From an uncultured Vibrio sp. (GTDB taxonomy: Bacteria > Pseudomonadota > Gammaproteobacteria > Enterobacterales > Vibrionaceae), in assembly GCF_963675395.1 (NCBI RefSeq), contig NZ_OY776223.1:1116001-1180000 (forward strand): a stretch of 64,000 nt of DNA. Direction: 5' to 3'. The notes under the pieces are model-generated. The model worked only from the letters and a program-made list of their open reading frames with translations. It did not search any database and was not told where the DNA came from. Position numbers and translations under genes: made by a program. Shown here in pieces: positions 28,818 through 39,601 of this stretch. The first letter of the stretch is position 1. Every line of letters begins with the position of its first letter.

Positions 28818-30683
28818 ATGACTCTTGATATTTCAAAATACCCGACACTGGCGTTAGCAAATACACCGGAAGAGTTGCGTCTTCTTCCCAAAGAAACATT
28901 ACCAGCTTTGTGTGATGAGCTTCGTACGTATCTGCTAAATTCAGTGAGCCAATCAAGCGGACACTTAGCGTCCGGCTTAGGCACAGTAGAGCTCACAGTT
29001 GCCCTGCATTATGTTTATAACACACCAATAGACCAATTAATCTGGGATGTTGGTCATCAAGCTTACCCACATAAAATCCTGACCGGTCGTCGTGAAAAAA
29101 TGCCGACTATCCGCCAGAAAGGCGGGTTACACCCATTCCCTTGGCGCTCTGAGAGCGAATACGACACGCTGTCGGTAGGTCACTCTTCGACTTCTATCAG
29201 TGCCGGACTTGGCATGGCCATCAGCGCACAGAAAGAGGGTAAAGGACGTAAGGTCGTCAGTGTAATTGGTGATGGTGCCATTACGGCTGGAATGGCTTTC
29301 GAAGCTATGAACCACGCCGGTGATGTTCATCCGGATATGCTAGTGATTCTGAACGATAACGAGATGTCGATTTCAGAAAACGTTGGTGCACTGAATAACC
29401 ACTTAGCAAAATTACTGTCTGGCAACCTGTATACGTCGATTCGTGAAGGTGGTAAGAAAGTACTTTCTGGCGTTCCACCAATTAAAGAGCTGGTTCGTCG
29501 CACTGAAGAGCACCTAAAAGGCATGGTCGTGCCAGGTACGCTATTCGAAGAGTTTGGATTTAACTACATTGGTCCGATTGATGGACACGACGTCAACGAG
29601 CTGGTTCAGACACTGAAGAACATGCGTGAGCTGAAAGGCCCTCAATTCCTGCACATCATGACCAAGAAAGGCAAAGGTTATGAACCCGCAGAAAAGGATC
29701 CTATTGGCTATCATGGCGTACCTAAGTTCGACCCGACACATGATTGCCTGCCAAAGAGCAGCGGTGGCAAGCCAACCTTCTCCAAGATCTTTGGTGACTT
29801 CCTGTGTGATATGGCCGCACAAGATCCTAAGCTAATGGCGATTACGCCAGCGATGCGAGAAGGCTCAGGCATGGTGCGTTTCTCTAAAGAGTACCCAGAG
29901 CAGTATTTTGATGTTGCTATCGCTGAGCAGCACGCGGTGACGCTCGCAACAGGTATGGCTATTGCTGGTAATAACCCAATCGTTGCCATTTACTCGACTT
30001 TCTTACAACGAGGCTATGATCAGCTCATCCACGACATCGCTATTATGGACTTACCAGTGATGTTCGCTATCGACCGAGCCGGTCTGGTGGGTGCTGATGG
30101 GCAGACTCACCAAGGTGCGTTTGACTTGAGCTTTATGCGCTGCATTCCAAACATGGTGATCATGGCACCAAGCGACGAGAATGAATGTCGCCAAATGCTT
30201 TACACCGGTCACAAGCACACAGGTCCAAGCGCGGTTCGTTACCCTCGCGGAAACGGCATGGGTACCAAAATCGATAACGAGTTTACCGCACTTGAGATCG
30301 GTAAAGGTCGAATCGTACGTAAAGGTGAAAAAGTTGCCATCCTGAGTTTTGGTACCTTCCTGCCTAACGCTTTAGAAGCCGCTGAAAACCTTAATGCAAC
30401 GGTTGCTGACATGCGCTTTGTGAAGCCGTTAGATGAAGCAATGATTCGTCAGCTCGCCAGCGAACACGATGTGCTGGTAACGTTAGAAGAGAACGCGATT
30501 GCTGGCGGTGCAGGTGCAGGTGTTCTTGAGTTCATGATGAAAGAAAAAATCATCAAGCCAGTGCTCAACCTTGGCTTACCGGATAAGTTTGTTCCTCAAG
30601 GCACTCAGGAAGAGTTGCATGAAGAGCTCGGTCTGGATGCTAAAGGGATTGAACAATCCATCAATGATTACCTGGCGAAGTAA
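28818..30683 (+). CDS. dxs: 1-deoxy-D-xylulose-5-phosphate synthase Dxs
   Basis: Thiamine-diphosphate enzyme for the first step of the MEP isoprenoid pathway, joining pyruvate and glyceraldehyde 3-phosphate; its product also feeds thiamine and PLP synthesis. The 621-aa protein shows the ThDP motif [13 protein letters not shown]...LNDNEMSIS, the transketolase central domain ([15 protein letters not shown]) and the C-terminal domain. It follows ispA by 20 bases and ends the operon. Confidence 0.97.
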   Translation: MTLDISKYPTLALANTPEELRLLPKETLPALCDELRTYLLNSVSQSSGHLASGLGTVELTVALHYVYNTPIDQLIWDVGHQAYPHKILTGRREKMPTIRQKGGLHPFPWRSESEYDTLSVGHSSTSISAGLGMAISAQKEGKGRKVVSVIGDGAITAGMAFEAMNHAGDVHPDMLVILNDNEMSISENVGALNNHLAKLLSGNLYTSIREGGKKVLSGVPPIKELVRRTEEHLKGMVVPGTLFEEFGFNYIGPIDGHDVNELVQTLKNMRELKGPQFLHIMTKKGKGYEPAEKDPIGYHGVPKFDPTHDCLPKSSGGKPTFSKIFGDFLCDMAAQDPKLMAITPAMREGSGMVRFSKEYPEQYFDVAIAEQHAVTLATGMAIAGNNPIVAIYSTFLQRGYDQLIHDIAIMDLPVMFAIDRAGLVGADGQTHQGAFDLSFMRCIPNMVIMAPSDENECRQMLYTGHKHTGPSAVRYPRGNGMGTKIDNEFTALEIGKGRIVRKGEKVAILSFGTFLPNALEAAENLNATVADMRFVKPLDEAMIRQLASEHDVLVTLEENAIAGGAGAGVLEFMMKEKIIKPVLNLGLPDKFVPQGTQEELHEELGLDAKGIEQSINDYLAK

Positions 30684-30711
30684 CCGCCACGGAAGTCGAC
30701 CACTGATACGC

Positions 30712-30746
30712 AAAAGGGATGCATTGTTGCATCCCTTTTCTATTTT
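30712..30746. terminator. Terminator between dxs and pgpA
   Basis: Perfect 12-bp stem AAAAGGGATGCA / TGCATCCCTTTT with a four-base loop. Usable in both directions by the convergent genes. Confidence 0.85.
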
Positions 30747-30764
30747 ACCTGGGTATGAAGCGTA

Positions 30765-31271
30765 CTAGCTCATCCAGCCTGCATAGTGGGCCACTAAAAA
30801 CAGAACAATCCCCGCCATAATACCGGCCACGATGTCATCGATCATGATGCCTAAGCCACCGTGCACCCGCTTATCCAGCCAGCCGATAGGCCAAGGCTTA
30901 ACCATATCGAAGAAACGAAACAAGATAAAACCAGTAAGCAGCCACTTCCATTCGGTTATCGGGATATTCAGTGCAGGAACAATACTCATCGTAATCCAAA
31001 AGCCCGCGAACTCATCCCAGACGATCGAGCCATGATCGTGTACTTTCATGTCATCAGACGTCACTTGACAGATCTTCACACCAATTACGCATGAGAAGAT
31101 CACCACGATGACATAAGCAGAAAACGGCAGCTGAGCTAACAACAAAAAGAAAGGGACCGCCGCTAATGTCCCCATCGTTCCCGGAACAATAGGCGACAAA
31201 CCGCTACCAAATCCTGTTGCCAATAAATGCCATGGATTCTTTAACGAAATAAGAGAAAGAGGATTGGTCAT
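30765..31271 (-). CDS. pgpA: Phosphatidylglycerophosphatase A PgpA
   Basis: Inner membrane phosphatase that makes phosphatidylglycerol. The 168-aa protein has the family motif GFGSGLSPIVPGTMGTLAAVP near the N-terminus and the acidic motif IVWDEFAGFWITM, with several membrane helices. It is the last gene of the nusB-thiL-pgpA run, as in E. coli. Confidence 0.93.
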   Translation of the reverse strand: MTNPLSLISLKNPWHLLATGFGSGLSPIVPGTMGTLAAVPFFLLLAQLPFSAYVIVVIFSCVIGVKICQVTSDDMKVHDHGSIVWDEFAGFWITMSIVPALNIPITEWKWLLTGFILFRFFDMVKPWPIGWLDKRVHGGLGIMIDDIVAGIMAGIVLFLVAHYAGWMS

Positions 31272-31311
31272 ATCCTTAAACCTATAACTACTAGTTTGGT
31301 TTCAATCTTGG

Positions 31312-32277
31312 TTACTTGAAGTGGTCAAAACCGCTTAAGTCCCAGTCAAGAGGTTGATTGTTGTCGTGAAGCTCAAAAGTACCATGCGGTCGAATTTGAC
31401 CAATGCACGTCACTTTACAGCCAATATGAGACAGAGCACTTTGCAATGAGCCATGGTTTTGTTCTGGTACGGTAAAACACAGCTCATACTCTTCACCACT
31501 TGATAAAGCATACTGCTGTGCGCTGATCTTATCATCTAAAAACTGCGCTAAATCCGAAGATATCGGCAATTGGGATACATCGATACTGACACCGACCTGT
31601 GATCGCTTCAATATGTGTTTTATATCGGATATCAAACCATCCGAGATATCGATAGCGGAAGACGCCAGATCGACCAGTGCTTGTCCAGCCAAAACTCTAG
31701 GTGTACTCAAGTAATGCGCTTTTTCCAGGCTGTCAGCGCCTACCCGAGAACGAAGAGAACCATCTAAGATAACATCCAGTCCGGCTTTCGCATCGCCAAG
31801 ACAGCCTGTTACATAAACCCAGTCGCCTACTTTCGCCCCAGAACGAGTTAACGCTTTTCCTTGCGGAACGAATCCCTGCACGGTCAGTGTTAAGCTCAAG
31901 GGTCCTTTAGTGGTATCCCCGCCGATAAGTTGAATACCAAAATAATCAGCCAGTTCAAAGAAGGCATCACAAAAAGGTGCAAGCCACTCTTCATCAGGCT
32001 CCGGCATGGTTAACGCAAAACTGACCCACGCAGGCGTCGCGCCCATCGCTGCTAAGTCGCTGATATTTGAAGCGAGTGCTTTGTGCGCGACCCAAGCAGG
32101 GTTCGCGTCAGGAAGAAAGTGTGTCCCCGCAACTAAGGTATCGGTGCTGATCGCAATATGTACATTATCTGGTGCTTTGACCAGTGCACAATCATCCCCT
32201 GCAGCAAGGTGAACATCTTTTCGTTGGTTTTGACGACCAACAAAGTACTTGTCTATTAAGCTAAATTCACCAGACAT
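31312..32277 (-). CDS. thiL: Thiamine-monophosphate kinase ThiL
   Basis: Phosphorylates thiamine monophosphate to the cofactor thiamine diphosphate. The 321-aa protein opens with GEFSLIDKYF and the ATP/Mg motif AAGDDCALVKAP, followed by STDTLVAGTHF and the GGDTTKGPLSLT loop. It lies 80 bases after nusB with a terminator in the gap, and 40 bases before pgpA. Confidence 0.96.
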   Translation of the reverse strand: MSGEFSLIDKYFVGRQNQRKDVHLAAGDDCALVKAPDNVHIAISTDTLVAGTHFLPDANPAWVAHKALASNISDLAAMGATPAWVSFALTMPEPDEEWLAPFCDAFFELADYFGIQLIGGDTTKGPLSLTLTVQGFVPQGKALTRSGAKVGDWVYVTGCLGDAKAGLDVILDGSLRSRVGADSLEKAHYLSTPRVLAGQALVDLASSAIDISDGLISDIKHILKRSQVGVSIDVSQLPISSDLAQFLDDKISAQQYALSSGEEYELCFTVPEQNHGSLQSALSHIGCKVTCIGQIRPHGTFELHDNNQPLDWDLSGFDHFK

Positions 32278-32315
32278 AATTTATCTTTAATTTTTGATAT
32301 ATAAGCTTTTGACAT

Positions 32316-32345
32316 AAAAAAGGTCAGCATATGCTGACCTTTTTA
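32316..32345 (-). terminator. Terminator between nusB and thiL
   Basis: Perfect 20-base palindrome AGGTCAGCATATGCTGACCT flanked by A and T runs. It implies that thiL-pgpA have their own promoter or rely on readthrough, although the 37 bases to the thiL start leave little space. Confidence 0.8.
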
Positions 32346-32357
32346 CTGAAGAAATCG

Positions 32358-32825
32358 TTATTTCTTACGTACGTGAGGTGCTGCTTTATCCAGCACACCA
32401 TTCACAAACTTGTGACTGTCTTCTGCAGCGAACACTTTTGCAAGTTCAATCGCTTCGTTGATCACGACTTTGTAAGGTACATCTTCGCGACGAGTCATCT
32501 CGTACATAGCAAGGCGAAGAAGAGCAAGTTCCATCATATCTAGGTCCTGCATCGGACGTGAAATGTATGGACGAATTTTACTATCTAGCTCAGCGTGGCT
32601 AAGTACAACACCGCCTAGTAGTTCACGAAAGTACTCTACGTCAGTTTCTGGAGCTGCTAGAGCCGGCTCTGATGCATGAAGTTCTTCTTCATCGTATTTG
32701 TCACCTGACAAAAACTGTTCTTCAATCTTGGCAACATTCTCTTTAGTAATTTGCCATGAGTAGATCGCTTGTAGAGCGAATTGACGTGCATTACGACGTG
32801 CGGCTGGTTTCACACTGGCCCCCAT
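32358..32825 (-). CDS. nusB: Transcription antitermination factor NusB
   Basis: RNA-binding protein that with NusE (S10) binds boxA RNA to stop premature termination in rRNA operons. The 155-aa protein has the conserved [16 protein letters not shown] start and [16 protein letters not shown]. The A of its ATG is the last base of the ribH stop (TAATG), so the two genes are translationally coupled. Confidence 0.96.
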   Translation of the reverse strand: MGASVKPAARRNARQFALQAIYSWQITKENVAKIEEQFLSGDKYDEEELHASEPALAAPETDVEYFRELLGGVVLSHAELDSKIRPYISRPMQDLDMMELALLRLAMYEMTRREDVPYKVVINEAIELAKVFAAEDSHKFVNGVLDKAAPHVRKK

Positions 32826-33295
32826 TAGGAATCAATTTCAGATAGTACATTAATCATTTCAAGTGCGCTTAGTGCAGCCTCTGCACCTTTATTACCAGCC
32901 TTGGTTCCTGCGCGTTCAATCGCTTGATCGATAGTATCAACAGTCAAAACACCGAATGCGACAGGAATGCTGAATTCCATAGACACTTGTGCCAGACCTT
33001 TATTCATTTCACTACAAACATAGTCAAAGTGAGGCGTTCCACCGCGAATAACAGACCCTAGAGATACAATAGCGTCGAATTTGCCAGTTTTAGCAACACG
33101 TTGAGCTACTAGAGGTAGTTCTACGGCACCTGGACAACGAACAACCGTAATGTTGTCATCGCTTACTTGCCCGTGACGCTTTAGTGTATCGATCGCACCA
33201 GAAAGTAGGCTTTCGTTAATAAAACTGTTGAAACGAGAAATAACGATAGCAATTTTTGCATTTGGCGCTGGGAAGCCACCCTCGATCACTTTCAT
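32825..33295 (-). CDS. ribH: 6,7-dimethyl-8-ribityllumazine synthase RibH
   Basis: Condenses 5-amino-6-ribitylamino-uracil with dihydroxybutanone phosphate to give the lumazine precursor of riboflavin. With ATG 33295 the protein is 156 aa, the usual size, beginning [24 protein letters not shown]-like AGGAAAG stands upstream. The active-site histidine segment [13 protein letters not shown] is intact. The longer in-frame reading upstream is not conserved. Confidence 0.96.
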   Translation of the reverse strand: MKVIEGGFPAPNAKIAIVISRFNSFINESLLSGAIDTLKRHGQVSDDNITVVRCPGAVELPLVAQRVAKTGKFDAIVSLGSVIRGGTPHFDYVCSEMNKGLAQVSMEFSIPVAFGVLTVDTIDQAIERAGTKAGNKGAEAALSALEMINVLSEIDS

Positions 33296-33464
33296 AAGCT
33301 TTCCTTTAACTCTATTTTTAAGTGAAATATGTTCATCAAGTGAGAATCGCCGGATTCTAGCACAATTGTGTGAGCAATATCTAATGGAAATTGGTGGGAG
33401 CAACGAGTTCCTGGTCTAGTAGGACGTAAGGTCTGTTCAAGACCAGCAACTTATCGTTCAGTCG

Positions 33465-34574
33465 TCACTCACAGACGTATTCAACTACGTTCAGGCCAAA
33501 ACCGCCTAACGCATGGTATTTTTTATTCGATGACGATAACAAACGCATGTCGTGAATGCCCAGGTCAGCGAGAATCTGCGAACCTACCCCTACACGACGC
33601 GAAGTACCTTGTTTCTTCGCTAGCGTCGGTGCTTCCCCTTTATCTTGCGCTTCAAACATCTTGACGCGGTGAATAAGAAGTTCACTGGAGTCCTCATGAC
33701 CCAGCACAACCAAAACACCACCTTCTTCGCCAATGCGCTTCATTGCCTTGTCTAAGGTCCAGCTGCGCTCCGCATTACGGTCACTGCGCAATAAGTCAGT
33801 AAACACATCTTGCAAGTGTACGCGAACTAACGGTGCTTTTTCTTTCCAATCACCCTTACACATGGCGTAATGGACTTGGTTATCAATCGTATCTTTGAAG
33901 GTGACAAGCTTAAACTCACCAAACTCAGTCGGCAGCTTACATTCAGCGACACGTTCAATGGTCGTCTCTGTGTTATTGCGATATTCGATTAGGTCAGCGA
34001 TCGTACCCAGTTTAATACCGTGTTTTTCACAGAAAATTTCAAGATCTGGTCGACGAGCCATCGTACCATCATCGTTTAGGATCTCTACAATGACGGATGC
34101 CGGTTCCAAACCAGCAAGGCGAGCTAAATCACAGCCAGCCTCTGTGTGACCAGCGCGCGTTAACACGCCACCATCTTGAGCCGCTAATGGGAAGATATGA
34201 CCCGGTTGAACTAAGTCCGCAGCTTTCGCGTTAGGCGCAACAGCAGCTTGAACAGTACGCGCTCGATCAGCAGCTGAAATACCAGTAGTCACCCCTTCAG
34301 CCGCTTCAATAGAAACCGTAAAGTTTGTCGTGTATTGCGCATTGTTGTCTTGCACCATTGGTGGCAAACCTAGACTTGAGCAACGCTCCTTCGTCATAGT
34401 AAGACAAATCAAGCCACGTCCATGGGTAGCCATAAAGTTGATCGCTTCCGGCGTGATATGCTCGGCAGCCATGATCAAATCACCCTCATTCTCGCGGTCT
34501 TCGTCATCCATTAAGACGACCATTTTACCCGCGCGAATATCATCAATAATTTCTTCTGGTGTACTGATTGGCAT
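33465..34574 (-). CDS. 3,4-dihydroxy-2-butanone-4-phosphate synthase with degenerate GTP cyclohydrolase II domain (RibBX type)
   Basis: The N-terminal domain (about 1-199) is a complete Rib[13 protein letters not shown] and the GHTEAGCDL motif are present, so it should make dihydroxybutanone phosphate from ribulose 5-phosphate. Residues about 205-369 align with GTP cyclohydrolase II but lack its catalytic zinc site: instead of the usual SECLTGD...RCDCG cysteines the sequence reads [19 protein letters not shown]. This matches the RibBX variant known in Proteobacteria, whose second domain is not a working cyclohydrolase. A functional ribA is expected elsewhere. Often auto-annotated as bifunctional RibBA. 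Confidence 0.9.
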   Translation of the reverse strand: MPISTPEEIIDDIRAGKMVVLMDDEDRENEGDLIMAAEHITPEAINFMATHGRGLICLTMTKERCSSLGLPPMVQDNNAQYTTNFTVSIEAAEGVTTGISAADRARTVQAAVAPNAKAADLVQPGHIFPLAAQDGGVLTRAGHTEAGCDLARLAGLEPASVIVEILNDDGTMARRPDLEIFCEKHGIKLGTIADLIEYRNNTETTIERVAECKLPTEFGEFKLVTFKDTIDNQVHYAMCKGDWKEKAPLVRVHLQDVFTDLLRSDRNAERSWTLDKAMKRIGEEGGVLVVLGHEDSSELLIHRVKMFEAQDKGEAPTLAKKQGTSRRVGVGSQILADLGIHDMRLLSSSNKKYHALGGFGLNVVEYVCE

Positions 34575-34641
34575 ATTCTGTTTCCCGTTATTTTAAAATT
34601 TATTTTTGCGGCAACAATGTGTTGGAACTTGATAACAAGCA

Positions 34642-34680
34642 GACTTACGGCCATAGTTTGGGCTTTGTCGACGGTAAGTC
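34642..34680. promoter_or_regulatory. Inverted repeat in the leader of the ribBX gene
   Basis: GACTTACGG and CGGTAAGTC (8 of 9 positions complementary) flank 21 bases in the 138-base gap between ribE and the ribBX gene. It could fold as a leader stem. It does not resemble the FMN riboswitch, so I give it no name. Confidence 0.35.
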
Positions 34681-34712
34681 AATTGCTCTGCGGACGTTCT
34701 GTGAATACAGTC

Positions 34713-35366
34713 CTAGGCAAACCCGTTCTGCTGCAAGAAATCCATCGTAATGCGCGACTCTTGCTTCTCTTCTTGCTGCCCCTGCAGTAAGCGCTCCATA
34801 TAACGAGCTAATACATCCACTTCTAAGTTAACTTTACGTCCCACCTGAAATTGTTCAATAGTGGTTTCTTCACTCGTATGAGGAACAATCGTTAACTTGA
34901 ATGCATTTTTACGTAAGTCATTTACCGTAAGGCTAATACCATCTACGGTGATCGAACCTTTTCCTGCAACATATTTGCTGATTTCGGCAGGCATCGCCAC
35001 CCAAAACTCTATTGCTCGACCTACTTGACTACGTTCAACAATTTCGCCAACACCATCAACATGACCAGACACAATATGCCCACCGAAGCGCGTGGTGGGC
35101 AACATGGCTTTTTCTAGATTAACCTTGTCACCGACTTGATATTGTGCAAAACCCGTCATTTTCAGTGTCTCTAACGACAGATCCGCACTGTAATAATTGC
35201 TGCCGAAGTCAATGACCGTCAAGCAAACGCCATTAGTCGCAATACTATCGCCTAACTTCACGTCAGACATGTCCAACTTACCCGTTTCAACCGTTACGGT
35301 GATGTCTTCGCCTTTCGGCGTAATCGCAGTAAGTTTACCTACTGCTTCTACAATACCTGTAAACAT
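34713..35366 (-). CDS. ribE: Riboflavin synthase, alpha subunit RibE
   Basis: Dismutates two lumazine molecules to riboflavin. The 217-aa protein has two internally repeated lumazine-binding barrels, starting MFTGIVEAVG and again near GGHIVSGHVDGVG and SLTVNDLRKN. It is named ribE here; in E. coli nomenclature the gene is ribC. It lies 17 bases after ribD. Confidence 0.96.
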   Translation of the reverse strand: MFTGIVEAVGKLTAITPKGEDITVTVETGKLDMSDVKLGDSIATNGVCLTVIDFGSNYYSADLSLETLKMTGFAQYQVGDKVNLEKAMLPTTRFGGHIVSGHVDGVGEIVERSQVGRAIEFWVAMPAEISKYVAGKGSITVDGISLTVNDLRKNAFKLTIVPHTSEETTIEQFQVGRKVNLEVDVLARYMERLLQGQQEEKQESRITMDFLQQNGFA

Positions 35367-35383
35367 AATTGCTTCTTTTCTAT

Positions 35384-36502
35384 CTATTTTCGTATAAGCG
35401 TTGCGGTAATTCGAATATCAACCCCAACCGTACGAACATCGGTAATTTCCAAATCGATGACTTGAGCCATTGACGTTAAACCAAGTGCCCCCATCAGCCC
35501 ACGGCCATCACTTCCCATCAATTTTGGCGCGAGATAAACGATCAGTTCATCGACAAGATTCGCTTGTATAAGTGCGCTCGCGAACGTGGCGCCGGCTTCA
35601 ACCCATAAGTGATTGACTTGATGCTGATTCGCAACTGTTTTCAACGTCGTCGCGAGCTCAACCTGGCCAGCTTCATTCAATTGAGGGGCGATATCACCGT
35701 CTTGACTGACAATGATGCGCTCACCATCGGTATTAAACAACTTGAGATTATCTGTCAGCTGGCATTGGCGATCTAAAATGATGCGCACTGGCTGACGCAC
35801 CGCTTCAGGCTGATACTGCTGCTGTACTGTTTGAGGCAAATCGTCCCAACGAACATTCAAAGCAGCATTGTCGTCAATCACCGTTTTACTGGTCGATAAA
35901 ATTCCACCACTCATGGCACGATAACGCTGCACATCCTGACGAGCACGTGGGGAGGTGATCCACTGGCTCCGTCCATTACTAAGTGCAGTTTGACCATCAA
36001 GGCTGGCAGCCATCTTTAACTGGACGAAAGGCATCCCCGTCTGCATAAACTTGATGAACCCCCGATTCAGTTCGATGGCGTCACTTTCCAACAAGCCAAC
36101 TTGAACCTCTATCCCAGCATCGCGCAGCATCTGGATGCCTCGGCCAGCAACTTTTGGGTTCGGGTCTTGCATCGCACAAACCACTCTCGCTACCTTCGCT
36201 TTAATCAGCCCTTCAGCACAAGGAGGCGTTCGCCCGTAGTGGGAACAAGGCTCGAGAGTGACGTATGCCGTTGCACCTTCTGCTTTATCTGCCGCCATTC
36301 GTAAAGCATGAACTTCGGCATGTGGCTCTCCGGCACGGAGATGATAACCTTCACCGACTATCTGTCCATCACGAACGATAACGCAGCCGACATTCGGGTT
36401 CGGGGCCGTGGTATAAATGCCACGCTTTGCAAGCCTGATGGCGCGCGACATCATGGAGAAATCTTGAGAGGAGAAGGTAATTTGAGGCGTGTTTTGAACC
36501 AT
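35384..36502 (-). CDS. ribD: Bifunctional diaminohydroxyphosphoribosylaminopyrimidine deaminase / 5-amino-6-(5-phosphoribosylamino)uracil reductase RibD
   Basis: Catalyses two consecutive riboflavin steps. The N-terminal deaminase domain has zinc motifs HAEVHALRMA and PCSHYGRTPPC. The C-terminal reductase domain includes VQLKMAASLDGQTAL and the GxG-like LMGSDGRGLMGALG. The 372-aa length is typical. It starts six bases after nrdR. Confidence 0.96.
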   Translation of the reverse strand: MVQNTPQITFSSQDFSMMSRAIRLAKRGIYTTAPNPNVGCVIVRDGQIVGEGYHLRAGEPHAEVHALRMAADKAEGATAYVTLEPCSHYGRTPPCAEGLIKAKVARVVCAMQDPNPKVAGRGIQMLRDAGIEVQVGLLESDAIELNRGFIKFMQTGMPFVQLKMAASLDGQTALSNGRSQWITSPRARQDVQRYRAMSGGILSTSKTVIDDNAALNVRWDDLPQTVQQQYQPEAVRQPVRIILDRQCQLTDNLKLFNTDGERIIVSQDGDIAPQLNEAGQVELATTLKTVANQHQVNHLWVEAGATFASALIQANLVDELIVYLAPKLMGSDGRGLMGALGLTSMAQVIDLEITDVRTVGVDIRITATLIRK

Positions 36503-36508
36503 GTTTAA

Positions 36509-36958
36509 TCAGTCTTCCAGGCGGGCAATCTCTTCGCCAAATTCGCGAATATCTTCGAAACTGCGATAAACAGACGCAAAACGGATGTAAGCGACTTTAT
36601 CCAGCTCTTTCAGCTGATCCATCACCAAGTTACCAATCATCTCACTTGGCACTTCACGCTCACCCGTCGCGCGTAACTGCGATTTGATCATACTGATTGC
36701 CAACTCGATTGCATCAGCACTGACAGGACGTTTTTCTAAAGCTCGCTGAATGCCACCGACCATTTTATCTTCGTCAAACGGTTCTCGGTTGCCATTGGAC
36801 TTAATCACCTTAGGCATCACCAGTTCAGCGGTTTCAAACGTCGTAAAGCGTTCGCTACAAGCCAGACACTGGCGACGACGGCGAACCTGATGGCCATCTG
36901 CAACCAAGCGAGAATCAATAACTTTTGTTTCGTTTTCCGAACAAAAAGGACAATGCAT
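36509..36958 (-). CDS. nrdR: Transcriptional repressor NrdR
   Basis: Zinc-ribbon and ATP-cone repressor of ribonucleotide reductase genes. The 149-aa protein has ribbon cysteines in MHCPFCSE and [12 protein letters not shown] and an ATP-cone from about residue 49 ([16 protein letters not shown]). The linkage nrdR-ribD-ribE-ribB-ribH-nusB is widespread in gammaproteobacteria. Confidence 0.97.
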   Translation of the reverse strand: MHCPFCSENETKVIDSRLVADGHQVRRRRQCLACSERFTTFETAELVMPKVIKSNGNREPFDEDKMVGGIQRALEKRPVSADAIELAISMIKSQLRATGEREVPSEMIGNLVMDQLKELDKVAYIRFASVYRSFEDIREFGEEIARLED

Positions 36959-37025
36959 ATCACCTCCAATTAAAGCGCTCTTATAGCCAAACTAGTGTAG
37001 CGGAATTGGTATGTGAGAGAAAACA

Positions 37026-37050
37026 AAAAGGGGCTTTCTCGCCCCTTTTT
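37026..37050. terminator. Terminator after proA
   Basis: Stem AAAAAGGGGC / GCCCCTTTTT around TTTCTC (GAGAAA on the minus strand), directly after the proA stop. Confidence 0.82.
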
Positions 37051-37073
37051 CAATCAAACTCGAGTGGAATATG

Positions 37074-38324
37074 TTAACTACGTGCTAAGTAGTTTGCTTT
37101 ACCTACCCATTTGTAGCTGGTCAGCTCTTCTAATCCCATTGGACCTCGAGCATGGAGCTTCTGAGTAGAGACGGCAACTTCGGCACCAAGGCCAAACTGC
37201 GCACCATCAGTAAAGCGGGTTGCTGCGTTAACGTATACTGCCGCAGAACCCACAGAATTGATAAACAGCTCAGAGTTTTCCAGGCTGTTGGTCATAATCG
37301 CATCTGAGTGGCTGGCGTTGTGTACTCGCATGTGGTCAATGGCGTCTTTTACATCATCAACGACTTTCACACCAAGCGTGTAGCTCAACCATTCAGTATC
37401 AAAATCACCTTCACCCGCATCGCGAATCTGTTTCGCTTCACTCATTAGTGCTTTGGCTTTTGGTTCCGCAACGAAGGTCACTTTCTCGTTCATGCGCTCT
37501 ACCAGCATTGGCAGAAATTCAGCGGCAATCTTTTCATGCACCAACAAAGTATCGAGAGAGTTACATGCTGATGGGCGTTGAACCTTCGAGTTTTCAACCA
37601 CATTAAGTGACTTTTCCAGATCCGCTGACTCATCGACAAAAATATGGCTGATACCAAAGCCGCCAATAATGACCGGAATCGTGCTGTTTTCTTTACACAT
37701 TTTGTGCAGACCAGCACCACCACGAGGAATGATCATATCCACGTAATCGTCCAGTTTTAGTAATTGAGAGACAAGCTCTCGGTCTGGTTTTTCAATGTAT
37801 TGAACTGAAGACGCTGGTAGGTTTGCTTTGGCTAGCGCCGACTGAATAACTTTAACCAGTTCCATATTAGAGAAGAATGTCTCTTTACCACCACGTAAAA
37901 TGCTGGCGTTTCCGGTTTTCAGGCACAGCGCCGCGATATCAATCGTCACGTTTGGGCGCGCTTCGTAAATCACGCCGACAACACCGAGAGGAACACGTCG
38001 ACGAGACAAAGACATACCATTTTCGAGCACTTTACTGTCAATTTCACTACCGACCGGATCACTGAGGCTAATCACGTTGCGTACGTCGTTAGCGATACCA
38101 GTTAAGCGTTCCTCATTCAGAAGAAGACGATCTAGTAATGCATCCGTCAAACCCGCCTCGCGACCAAGCTCAATATCTTTTGCATTCGCCGCCAGAATAG
38201 CTGCTGAGTTTGCTTCCAGTTCATCAGCGATGATAGCCAGAGCTTGGTTTTTCTGTGATGTTGACGCTGTCGCCAATTCGAAAGCTGCATCTTTCGCAGC
38301 TTTACCCATGTTCGTTAAATCCAC
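37074..38324 (-). CDS. proA: Gamma-glutamyl phosphate reductase ProA
   Basis: NADPH-dependent second step of proline synthesis, giving glutamate 5-semialdehyde. The 416-aa aldehyde-dehydrogenase-type protein has the catalytic cysteine in [15 protein letters not shown] and the conserved [14 protein letters not shown]. It starts 17 bases after proB, so the pair is an operon. Confidence 0.97.
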   Translation of the reverse strand: MDLTNMGKAAKDAAFELATASTSQKNQALAIIADELEANSAAILAANAKDIELGREAGLTDALLDRLLLNEERLTGIANDVRNVISLSDPVGSEIDSKVLENGMSLSRRRVPLGVVGVIYEARPNVTIDIAALCLKTGNASILRGGKETFFSNMELVKVIQSALAKANLPASSVQYIEKPDRELVSQLLKLDDYVDMIIPRGGAGLHKMCKENSTIPVIIGGFGISHIFVDESADLEKSLNVVENSKVQRPSACNSLDTLLVHEKIAAEFLPMLVERMNEKVTFVAEPKAKALMSEAKQIRDAGEGDFDTEWLSYTLGVKVVDDVKDAIDHMRVHNASHSDAIMTNSLENSELFINSVGSAAVYVNAATRFTDGAQFGLGAEVAVSTQKLHARGPMGLEELTSYKWVGKANYLARS

Positions 38325-38341
38325 TTTGCTTCCCTTAATTT

Positions 38342-39481
38342 CTATTCCTGAATGACGACAAGATCATCGCGGTGAATGACTTCTGAGCCGTAATCATGGC
38401 CCAAAACAGTGATGATATCTTTGCTGTGCTTGCCTGAAATTTTGGTTAAGTCTTCACTTGAATAAGCACTAATACCACGAGCCACCAGTTTGCCATGAGT
38501 ATTAGTAACACGCACCACTTCACCACGGGCAAAATCACCACTCACCTTCGTCACCCCTTTGGCTAACAGACTGCTGCCTGTGCCAATCACTGCGTTTACT
38601 GCGCCATCATCGATAATAATATCCCCTGATGCAGCAGGTCCGGCGAGGATCCAACGCTTACGGTTTTCTAGCGCTTCGGAACAAGGTAAGAAGCGAGTGC
38701 CATGTGGTGTAGGGCTCAATGAATCCGTTATTACATTAACTGCACTGCCCGCCGCAATAATCACTTCGATGCCTGCACGACGAGCGATGTCTGCCGCTTG
38801 AAGCTTAGTTGCCATACCGCCGGTTCCCAGCGTCGTACCGCTGCCGCCCGCGATTTTACGTAGCGTATCATCGATAGTCTTAACTTCTTTGATCAGCTCT
38901 GCATTGGGGTCTTTACGCGGATCGGCCGTAAACAAACCTTTTTGGTCAGTGAGGAGCAGTAACTTATCTGCACCACATAAAATCCCCACTAGAGCAGACA
39001 AGTTGTCATTGTCACCGACTTTAATTTCGTTTGTCGCTACAGCGTCATTTTCATTGACGATTGGAACGATATCGTTTGCGACTAAAGCGTTAATAGTATC
39101 GCGAGCATTAAGAAACCGCTCTCGGTCTTCCAGATCAGCACGTGTCAAAAGCATCTGGCCGATCTTGATATCGTAAATACTGAACAGAGAATCCCACGTT
39201 TGAATCAAACGAGTTTGCCCCACAGCAGCAAGTAATTGTTTGCTTGCCATTTCGTTGGGCAATGCGGGGTATCCAAGGTGCTCACGGCCTGCTGCAATTG
39301 CACCAGACGAAACCATTACTACTGAATGGCCTTGTTTCTTAAGCTCAGCACACTGGCGCGCTAGCTCAACCATGTGAGCACGGTCTAGCGCCAATGTACC
39401 GCCTGTCAGCACACTTGTACCCAGTTTCACAACGACGGTTTTTGGCTGTGAAACGACTGCATTTTGTTGATTCGTTGTCAT
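38342..39481 (-). CDS. proB: Glutamate 5-kinase ProB
   Basis: Phosphorylates glutamate in the first and feedback-inhibited step of proline synthesis. The chosen ATG 39481 gives 379 aa: an amino-acid-kinase domain ([38 protein letters not shown]) and a C-terminal PUA domain ([18 protein letters not shown]). An in-frame codon eight residues earlier is less likely. Confidence 0.96.
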   Translation of the reverse strand: MTTNQQNAVVSQPKTVVVKLGTSVLTGGTLALDRAHMVELARQCAELKKQGHSVVMVSSGAIAAGREHLGYPALPNEMASKQLLAAVGQTRLIQTWDSLFSIYDIKIGQMLLTRADLEDRERFLNARDTINALVANDIVPIVNENDAVATNEIKVGDNDNLSALVGILCGADKLLLLTDQKGLFTADPRKDPNAELIKEVKTIDDTLRKIAGGSGTTLGTGGMATKLQAADIARRAGIEVIIAAGSAVNVITDSLSPTPHGTRFLPCSEALENRKRWILAGPAASGDIIIDDGAVNAVIGTGSSLLAKGVTKVSGDFARGEVVRVTNTHGKLVARGISAYSSEDLTKISGKHSKDIITVLGHDYGSEVIHRDDLVVIQE

Positions 39482-39549
39482 GATGTCTTCTGAAGTGAAA
39501 AACAAATTAAAGGAGATGTTTTAACAATCAAACGGGGATTTAACAAGAG

Positions 39550-39575
39550 AAAAGGTGCGAAAACGCACCTTTTTG
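39550..39575. terminator. Terminator between crl and proB
   Basis: Stem AAAAGGTGCG / CGCACCTTTT with AAAA loop and flanking T/A runs. Confidence 0.82.
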
Positions 39576-39601
39576 TTTTTGAATAGAAGAAAAGGGGAGA
39601 A

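Noticed and set aside
34575..34712. FMN riboswitch before the ribBX gene
   Set aside because: The conserved FMN aptamer blocks (AGGGGCAGGGTGAAATTCCC-like, CCGACGGT) are absent on both strands.
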